From Lingula anatina (Eukaryota > Brachiopoda > Lingulata > Lingulida > Lingulidae): a stretch of DNA of 64,000 nt. Positions 56,179 to 64,000 of the stretch are shown here, piece after piece. Both the position numbers and the translations under genes were made by a program. The notes beneath the pieces were generated by a model, which had not been told where the DNA came from, searched no databases, and was given only the letters and a program-made list of their open reading frames with translations. The stretch covers positions 698,024 through 762,023 of the forward strand of contig NW_019775857.1 of assembly GCF_001039355.2 (NCBI RefSeq), in the 5' to 3' direction. Positions within the stretch are counted from its first letter, which is position 1. Each line of letters starts with the position of its first letter.

Positions 56179-59100
56179 TCATGTTAATAAATCATTCTGT
56201 GTGGAAGAGTCATTTTGCTCTTGTCGAGAAGTAGAAGCAATATTCAATATCTTTTCTGCAGCAGAAGCCTGCTCTGCTCGTAATCGTTTGTAAGGACATT
56301 TGAAACATGTGACAAGGAAAATGGCTCCTACTGCAGCTACACAACACAGGAAAATATCAGGATCTGGAAATATTGAGAAAATATATAGATTACTATATGC
56401 TAATTTGAAACACAGAATAGTAAGGAGGCTATTTCATGGCAATTAACATGGCTTATTTCTATACATTTACACAACTAGGAGTCTACAAAAAGGCTGGCAG
56501 ATTCTGGAATCTAGTATTAGGATCCAATAACAACATATTTCACTCACAGGTATAATCCATTGGTGGGGTAGGTTCAACTTTACTGACTTTGCAGGCTTGT
56601 AAATTATTTACTGGCAACTCCACTGCTATAACCTCCATAACAAGGACAAATATTATACCCTGTATCTGCCTAAATAAAATAAATATGACATATTTATGTT
56701 ATCATAGTTATTCTAAAAATCACATCTTCATTCATTATGACATTTTTAAAAGTAAATCATTAAATTTTTTTACATGAAATGTTTACTTCTCATGTTAATG
56801 CGTTATTACACAAAGAAAAGTTTGTGACTTCTGCAGCTACTCAAGACCATCTTTCCAGCTGTTTCTTATTTTATTCTGTGAACTTTTTACTTCTGTGGCA
56901 GGTATCAATTAGTTAAATAGAATTCAAGAAAAAGTTTGAAATAAGCATAATCAATGCAAAACAGTAAAGCAATACAAATGGTATACATTAGATGTGTGCA
57001 TTCAGCCCTTACCCTGAAATTAACAGAAAGCCTGCACTGGTAGCTTCTGCCACAGGAAATGTTGTCTCAACAGCCAGTTCCAGACATACAGGGTACAGGG
57101 CAAACCCAAATATTCCAAACAATGCTATAGAAATTCCAATCCAGACAGGTATGTCATACATTCTTGCTGTCTGCAACATTGTAAAAAGAAATTTTAAGAA
57201 ACCCACCTTCAAAAGGTAGTACTCAATATTTTGGCATATTCATGCCATTAAAGTTTGTTTTGAAATTTAATAACTTCATTTATCTGAAAAAATTCTGTTA
57301 TATCATGATACGCAATCATAAAATTTAAACATCTGTAATCTTTATACAAGAGTAAAATTAAAAGAGTATAATTTGTCATACATTGAAATTATTCTACAAG
57401 CTGACAGCAAAGACAAAGTAATCATCATGTGCCTAGGGTGCATCAACAGTACTTTTTTTCTTACCAATGAAAATGCTACACAGGCTGCAGCTGCCATACA
57501 AAAACAGAATTTGGCCACCTCCTCAAATTTTTTGGTCTTGTCTACAAATAAGCTGAAGCCTGCAGCTCCTATAATACCACAGCCTATGAGGAGTGCCCCA
57601 CAGATACCAGCAAAGTTCTAGAGAAGAAAATTCTTCGTAGAATCCACCTCTAATAGTTTACACCAGTTTCTGACTTTACAATACTTTTTTCATTATATGA
57701 TACATGGTATGATATAATCAAACTTTTTTTTTTGGCTATACATCTTAAGACAGTTTTTAATGCATGACATTGGTCTACTCATAAATCAGTTATGGTAATT
57801 CAAAGTTGACTTAAGTTACTAATAAATACTTCTTAAATACACAATGCACTCTCTTGTAAAATCGTTATTCCTACGCATATCAACTCACATCATCATATCC
57901 CCATGGACAGAGGATCTGTTCTATTAATGTGGTCAGTGAGTTGAATAAGCCAAGTCCTGCTCCAAAACACACAGTCAGCACCCAGTATTGCTTGTTCTTG
58001 GCAATCTGACATAACCAAAATATAAATAATAATCTATTTTCTTCTATCTCTACCACTGCTAAGAGATAACTGATATCCTTTACAGTAAATATCAACAGCT
58101 TAACAAATTACTATAAACAGTTTGAAATATCAATCCCAAGATGTGTCATTTTGTATAAAGCTAAGTTCTTTTATTTGTAATAACTGACAATATTTTATGT
58201 AATTTTATCTGGCATATGAATATTACAATTCATAACCAAACCTGCTTCAGTCCAAGAAGGAAAGGTTCAGATTCTCTCTCAGCACTGGCAGTTGGAGGAG
58301 TGGGAGGTGTAGAGCTCCACACACCAAATGTTGCCATGACTACAGCTACTAATGCTGGACCTAAGAAAACTAAATGCTGAGGGAAGAAAGTTTTAATTTA
58401 ATATACAGGACAAATGCTTGTTTGAATATTAACAATATCAGATTTAATCACATCCAGTACTGTTCTCATAATATTGTGCGCATATAATGCACTTATACTG
58501 ACAGCAAACTTTGAACATCCAAGGCACTGAAACATCTACTTTAATTGCAAAGGCCAGTGATAAAACCACGTAAAGATTATGATATAAAGAAAATTACTTA
58601 AACATGACCTGTTAATTAATCCTATAACTTGAAATGATAAAGATATTACCTAACACAAATTTTCAAAAAGATTCTAACTGTATTGGTTTTTTTGCACCTA
58701 CCATTGTTAAAAATCCACTACTTCCCTGTATCACAGGAGACAACACATTGGCAACAAGAATACCTAGAGGGTTAGCTGGAACAAATCAAAAAGCTGTAAG
58801 TAAACTTTAGTCAATAAAATATGTGGTGCTTAAGTTGATTTATAAGGCATTAAAAGACATGTTATTTTAAATCATTATCCTTTTAAATGAAAAGATAATT
58901 ATATTAGCTCACACAATTTCCAAAATTTAAACCAAACTGTTAAAAAAGTCCATTTCAATTAAAGGAACAAATCACCATACCCCTTCCAGCAAATCTAACA
59001 TCTTTTTCTTTTTTTCCTAATCTGGCAACATAACCAAAGCAAAGATACTGTTAGTGTAAAAAAACAAAGTATTTTATTTTTAAATGAATAAATCAAAACT

Positions 59101-61055
59101 CACACATAGAGGCAATCATATTAGCAATGGCTCTTTGGTCATCTCTAAACCATAGTGCTGCTAGTTTTGTTGGAGCAAAGAGTACAAATGACTGGGAACA
59201 AGCTGCTACAGCCTGCCCACCCATCAGGACAGGAAATCTGAACTTTTGATCCACCATGCTGATGCTGCTCACCACTCTGAGAGCTGCCCCTATACAGTTG
59301 ATCCATGCTCCCAAGATAATCTAATAAACAAATAATTTTCTTGTCACAAATTGTGAATGATTTTCTATTTAAAACATGATTTTATCAGCAATATTATGAA
59401 GATAATATTGCATGGAAGTAAGTAGTCTAGCTATCATAACTATTATTAATATTTACTCAGTGGCTGAATGACATTAAATCTGATATTTTTGGACAATTCA
59501 AACTGAAAATCTGTTATTACATTTTGTGATAATAAGGTGACAAATGTACAAAACTAAACCACAATCTAATCAAAACAGCTTACTAACAAACAAAAGGAAT
59601 ACAATTTGGAAGTAAAAGTTAATTCAATCCTTCAGCAGTAATGTTACTATCTTTAAAATCAGTTATACCCCAGCTCTTAGTCCAAGAGTATCCAATAACC
59701 ATGTGGCACTTAGTCCAAAGGGTATGCTGGCCACAAGGTAAACCAGTGATAGCCAGTTCACGCCATTTAGACTAGTTTGATAGTATGTAGCAGTCTCATC
59801 AGCTATGGGTGAATACGTGATCCATATCTAGAATAACAAAAGAAAGACTGAGGTAAAAAAATCTAAACAATTTTAACTTTTATAATCATAAAATGGATTT
59901 GATAAAATCTACTAAATCATAAAATGATGGACATTACTTTCAACCCCAATCTCACCATGTGCGGGTTTGGCACATCTAAACAAAGGATTCCGATTCTTAT
60001 CATACACTTTGTAATTCATAGGCCAATTGCCAGAAAATAAAATTTGATGAGGAAAAGCAATTTCTACAGGGAGAAGTAAGATGGGGCATTGGGACCTTAA
60101 TTGAGCATTCTGCCCAAACCAACCTTATCATAAAAATAAAGTCTGGGAAAATTCAGACAGCCTGGTGATAATATACATATCTATGTTTGTTCCAGGACCA
60201 TACTTATAATAACTCCCTTCAAGTCCAGTACTTAGCATACCAGTATACAGCATGTACTATTTATTGGGAGCAATACCAGTAATCCAGTATCTGGTGCTAT
60301 GAACTCCCCAAGGCTCCACATAGGCCAGTTGTATATTATATACTACATAGAAATTATCAGTAATTTGCTAGCATTCTACTTTCGCAACTTCTGAATGTCA
60401 CTGTGCACTGCGGTAAATGTACATGTTTATGTCATGCCAAAACACTGTATATACTTGGTACATGTACATCTTGTGGTTCATTGTTGGGATTAACAAGAAT
60501 GGAAAATACTGTAACACGTTTTGAGTTAGTTCAGCAAAGTCCTATTTCAAAACATAAATGAAATTAACCTGGAAATAATTGTGAAAATGAGCTTGGGAAA
60601 GATTTAAATGTCACACTCGCCAAACATGCAGTCTTGTTAATACTGGCTTAACACTGAAAAAAAGTCATCAAAATTATACCATTTACCCCAGTGGTTTTAG
60701 TTCTCTCAAATTTTGTTTTTAACCTCGATATTTTAAAGGCACCACATAGATTAGTTTAGAAAAGATATTGACAATCAAGACTCATTAGGGGGAGGGATAC
60801 TGCAAAAGTGCCGATTTATCTCGTTTAATTTAGCAATTTAAAACCACGCATTTGTATTGACAAAGTGCAACCACATGAACATTAGTCATAATTTGCAAAA
60901 ATAACTATCATTACCATTGCATTTGATATGTTTAGCAGACAAACAACCACCAGCATAAACCATCTTCTAGTATAAACTTTGTACTCAGTCCTATCCGAAG
61001 AACTGCTGCTGAGGAGGGGTTGTCGCTCCCCCTCCCCTCTTTCCTCTTCCAACAT
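56179..61055 (-). CDS. SLC49A3: Major facilitator transporter, SLC49A3 (MFSD7)-like, ten exons
   Basis: Exons 61055-60915, 59827-59669, 59320-59104, 58775-58702, 58376-58242, 58005-57889, 57617-57465, 57170-57013, 56669-56548 and 56363-56179 join in frame to 1,461 nt, 486 residues, the usual length of the family. An acidic N-terminus with QPLLSSSSSDR (dileucine-type sorting signal) is followed by about 12 hydrophobic segments. Recognisable landmarks: RWFMLVVVCLLNISNAM in TM1, NWLSLVYLVASIPFG in TM2, ILGAWINCIGAALR, a TKLAALWF segment, NPLGILVANVLSP in TM5, WGYDD before TM8 and GFALYPVCLELAVETTFPV late in the fold. This pattern is that of the FLVCR/SLC49 group, with SLC49A3 the closest. Substrate of SLC49A3 is not established, so none is claimed. 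The start ATG has A at -3 and lies 256 bases from the divergent MRPL35 start. Confidence 0.88.
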
Positions 61056-61311
61056 GATTCTAAAATATGGGTCAGGTCAAATTTCATGGTCAAGGTCGAT
61101 TAAATTCAAAATAATGAACCACGATGACAGTTTCGGTTTCCTTGCATTTGAGATACGTAATGATAGTTTAAATTGCTTGAATTTCGTTTAGACAAAATGT
61201 ATTATTTTGCTTTGAGCTGAAACCGCACAATGTGTCTTAAAGTTTGTTACTGAGCTTAAAACTGGCACGATTTTTCCGCCTTTCGGCCTAACTCTTGTTA
61301 GAGAAATAAAA
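61056..61311. promoter_or_regulatory. Bidirectional promoter region, SLC49A3-like / MRPL35
   Basis: Only 256 bases separate two divergent start codons, so both 5' UTRs and core promoters must lie here. No TATA box is evident on either strand, as usual for housekeeping pairs. Confidence 0.6.
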
Positions 61312-61793
61312 ATGGCTGCCTCCATGAAGAGCCTGATTTCGGGTCAGTAATTATTTCGGTTTGTTCTATTTAAAGGTTAGCTTGTATTCTGTGAAGAGGA
61401 CAGTTAGAATTTGATGCAGGGGAAGTTTCAAACACCATGGAAGCTATTGATGTTTTCTTATTGTCTATGATAGACACATAATGTTTTAATTTTTATTCTG
61501 CTGGTCTCTTTTTTTATGTACTAAAATAACTAAATTGAAAGATACAGGTGCGCGTAAATATAAAATGACAGTAAGCTAGCCACTTAGCTTGTCAGGAGCT
61601 CTCAAATTTTTGCCCACCCCTTGCACCTCCCCAAGTCGCCTACTGTTGAAAAGCCTGTTTGCCATTAATTATGCTGTGAATAAGGTAGTTTTCATCTGCT
61701 CATTTACCAATGCATTAACACACCTATTCATGTCTTCAATAAGTGTACAATTTCATGGTGGCATAAATATGCATGCTAGCTTTTGGAATGTGC

Positions 61794-61831
<38 letters not shown>

Positions 61832-63375
61832 AATAATCTTTATTGGAGAATGGCAACCCGAAGGTTGAAGTTATACAATTACATATATATATATGTGAAT
61901 ATTTAAGTCAAGGAAGCCTGGTCATTTTTGCACTGGTGCACTCCTTAGACGGTCTCACCTCCCTGGGGAGCATACAGCTCGGCTGCCATATTAGGCGCTC
62001 ATAGCTAATATAACATTTCTGCACTGCCTGACCAGGCCCCTGCTTCAACCCCTTAGTGCTGAGTGCCAAGCGGAGAGACAGCAGGTACCATTTATGAAGG
62101 ACTGGTATGTCCCCGGACGGGATTTGAACCCACGTCCTCCCGCTCCGGAGGCAGACACTCTAACCACAAGGCCATCCGCCACTTTTATGAAATAGTTTGT
62201 TTATAAGCATGAACATTTGTTTGTTGCCATGAAAGTGTATAAGTTTTACTTTGTCTCATCCCTGTTTGCCTCTGACCAGTCAGCATTGAGCAAAGTATTT
62301 TTAATTAATGCAACATTTCTTTTTTTTATTTTACTCATATTTATTATTTATTTTAACAAATATTTATTACATTTAACTTCTTATGTTATAGTTAACTTTT
62401 TATAACATTTTAGGAATGAAAAACATTGGTATGAAGATATTTTCCTCACCTGGTAATTGTTTGCCAACATATGCACAGATGAGGATAGCAGGAAATTACA
62501 CAAGTCAGTGCATGCAGCAGTTGAGAACTTTTTCATTCACCAGTAATAAGCAAATAATAAAAAAGTAAGTACATTTCCAGTACTTTGCTCTGGCAAAATA
62601 TTTAACCATAAACCTGGTTGAGGTTAAGGACTTTTTCATTTACCAGTAATAAGCAAATTATAAAAAGTAAGAACATTTCCAGTACTTTTTTTCTGGCCAG
62701 ATATTAAACATAAATGATTTCAGATTTTATTCAAATCATCACAGACGGAGTTCCGATCAATGATTAATTAACCAATTTTAATGAAATTTTGCTAAAATTT
62801 TTAAGTGATTACCTACAGGACATGTAATAATCCATATCTCAATTCGAAAAATTATAAAAAAAATATTTTGAGTGTTATATACAAGAAATAAAAAAATTCT
62901 ATCTGTATTGCAAATGTTCACATTTTTCAAGTCCTGGTCCCTACATATCCTATATCAGTGATACCTGGATTGTTGGTTCAAGTACTGAACATTACTTTTT
63001 TTCTTTTACAGACCTTTACTTCAGCCTCAGATTCCCATAATGGAAAGCTGTCGAACCAAAACCATTATTGACAGGAGGCGAGGTAGAGCTCATGGAGTTA
63101 AAGCTGTCAGAGACAGATTCTTTCGCTTAGAAAATGGTTTGTGGATCCGCACCATGGCAGGAAAGCATCGGAAACTTTGGGCTAAGTCAGAACGTAGAAA
63201 GTTCAGGCTGCGTCAGCATGTTTTTTGTAATAAAACTCAGTGTAAATTACTGGACAAAATGGCTGGACCATATTATGCAAAGAAAAGATATTTCCCAGAA
63301 GATCCATATGGGCCATATCAAAAACGCTATGGAATGAGTCACATATTTTATGAACCTCCAAAGTTCCTTCCATGA
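61312..63375 (+). CDS. MRPL35: Mitochondrial large-subunit ribosomal protein bL35m, three exons
   Basis: Exons 61312-61342, 62414-62564 and 63012-63375 join to 546 nt, 181 residues, close to the 188 residues of human MRPL35. The N-terminus is basic and Ser-rich, suiting a mitochondrial targeting peptide. The conserved core is in exon 3: KAVRDRFFRLENGLWIR, KHRKLWAKSE, LRQHVFCNKTQCKLLDKM and the DPYGPY tail. It should act in the mitoribosome. The start ATG has strong context (AAAATGG). Identity of exons 1 and 2 rests on frame and splice signals, since this region is weakly conserved. Confidence 0.9.
61711..61772. repeat. 62-bp repeat, copy 1
   Basis: Identical to 63939-64000 at the window edge; the second copy may continue beyond the window. 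Confidence 0.85.
61796..62182 (-). mobile_element. tRNA-derived SINE in MRPL35 intron 1
   Basis: On the minus strand a tRNA-like head (62182 to about 62105) has an A-box-like TGGCCTTGTGGTTAGAG and a B box GGGTTCAAATCCC. A body of about 280 bases follows and ends in a poly(A) tail, seen here as 31 T (61796-61826). CACTTTT occurs at both flanks and may be the target duplication. Head and tail order fix the orientation. Confidence 0.85.
62519..62700. repeat. Tandem copy of the end of MRPL35 exon 2 with its donor
   Basis: The last about 45 bases of exon 2 and the first 35 of the intron (62519-62600) are repeated at about 62620-62700 with around 85% identity, including ACCAGTAATAAGCAAA and a GTAAGA donor. 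Confidence 0.8.
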
Positions 63376-63523
63376 GGTTCTTTTGATTTGTGGGAAAACG
63401 TTTTTGGAAATTTAGACACTTCAAGGTACCNAAAAAACTGATTCAACTAGAATAGGCTACACTAAACCTTATATTAAACTAACTATTATTTAGGGGGATA
63501 TGAAAACTGCATCGTCAGTTAAT
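63376..63523. other. MRPL35 3' region
   Basis: Short spacer between the MRPL35 stop and the LINE remnant, with one ambiguous base (N) at 63431. No poly(A) signal is clear here. Confidence 0.4.
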
Positions 63524-63913
63524 CTAGGTTTTATTCAGCATGGATGCAATTTTCATATCCCTAGCTTTAAAACAATCATAAAGAAAATTAGTTGTGCATT
63601 TTGCAATATCAAAATCATTACATTGCAGTACGGTAATAAAAAGGTCACTGATGGACTCTGGGCCTGCACTGCCCAGTATATCTTTAACCTGGTTAAGGAA
63701 AATGGCTCTTAGTGGAGCATAGGAGGGGCATATCATCATAAAATGGAACTCATCTTCAACTGACCCCATGTTGCACACCGTGCATAGCCTTTTCTCTATG
63801 GGTATTTTAGGATTCATGTGTCTCCCCTTTTCAATTGCCAAATTGTGGGCACTTATCCTGAATTTGCAAAGGAATGTAGATTTGGGTTTGTGGATTATTT
63901 GTATATTTCTCTT
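63524..63913 (-). pseudogene. 3' remnant of a non-LTR retrotransposon (LINE) ORF2
   Basis: About 130 codons on the minus strand resemble the C-terminal part of LINE reverse-transcriptase polyproteins: KFRISAHNLAIEKGRH, then RLCTVCN, EDEFHFMMICPSY, a Cys-x2-Cys...His...Cys knuckle typical of these tails. An in-frame stop precedes it at about 63916, so only the 3' end of the element remains, as expected for 5'-truncated insertions. No reverse-transcriptase catalytic motif is in the window. Confidence 0.75.
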
Positions 63914-63938
63914 TTAAAATCTTTAACACACCTATTCA

Positions 63939-64000
63939 TGCATTAACACACCTATTCATGTCTTCAATAAGTGTACAATTTCATGGTGGCATAAATATGC
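63939..64000. repeat. 62-bp repeat, copy 2 (runs off the window)
   Basis: Identical to 61711-61772. Its first 20 bases (ACACACCTATTCATG core) are also duplicated immediately upstream at about 63922-63940. Confidence 0.85.

Noticed and set aside
62105-62182. Functional tRNA gene
   Set aside because: A and B boxes are present but the arms do not pair as a full cloverleaf and a SINE body with poly(A) follows.

Overview
The window is animal nuclear DNA. It has AT-rich spacers, GT-AG introns, many miniature inverted-repeat elements, microsatellites and spliced genes. The gene set (a TRHR/GHSR/ETHR-like peptide receptor, a PARP14-like ADP-ribosyltransferase, a Deltex-family ubiquitin ligase, an SLC49A3-like transporter and mitochondrial ribosomal protein bL35m) together with the repeat style fits a marine lophotrochozoan, most likely a bivalve mollusc. 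That placement is inference from family resemblance; no database search was possible.

Layout. 1-14.6 kb: no gene recognised, but several foldback and TTAA- or TSD-flanked elements. 14.96-19.57 kb (+): two-exon peptide GPCR. 19.6-22.9 kb: spacer with a 0.9-kb long-TIR element and MITEs. 22.94-41.34 kb (-): a 28-exon PARP14-like gene whose exons join in frame into about 2,510 residues: disordered N-terminus, nine RRM modules, KH-like region, three macrodomains, WWE, mono-ART-type PARP catalytic domain. 41.4-45.2 kb: divergent promoter region with a perfect kB site, an ISRE-like triple repeat and CRE sites. 45.28-54.55 kb (+): a six-exon Deltex/DTX3L-like gene of about 2,143 residues: split RRM, about 1,450-residue low-complexity repeat region, KH-like region, macrodomain, C3HC4 RING, Deltex C-terminal domain. 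56.18-61.06 kb (-): ten-exon SLC49A3 (MFSD7)-like transporter. 61.31-63.38 kb (+): three-exon MRPL35, head-to-head with the transporter. 63.5-63.9 kb (-): 3' remnant of a LINE.

The most interesting unit is the head-to-head pair PARP14-like / Deltex-like. In vertebrates PARP9 and DTX3L share an interferon-inducible bidirectional promoter beside PARP14 and PARP15. Here a much older-looking arrangement pairs a tri-macrodomain PARP with a Deltex ligase that carries its own macrodomain, next to kB and ISRE-like sites. I infer an antiviral or stress-induced ADP-ribose/ubiquitin signalling locus: one protein writes and reads mono-ADP-ribose, the other reads it and ubiquitinates. All exon boundaries below were read by eye from splice consensus and codon phase.
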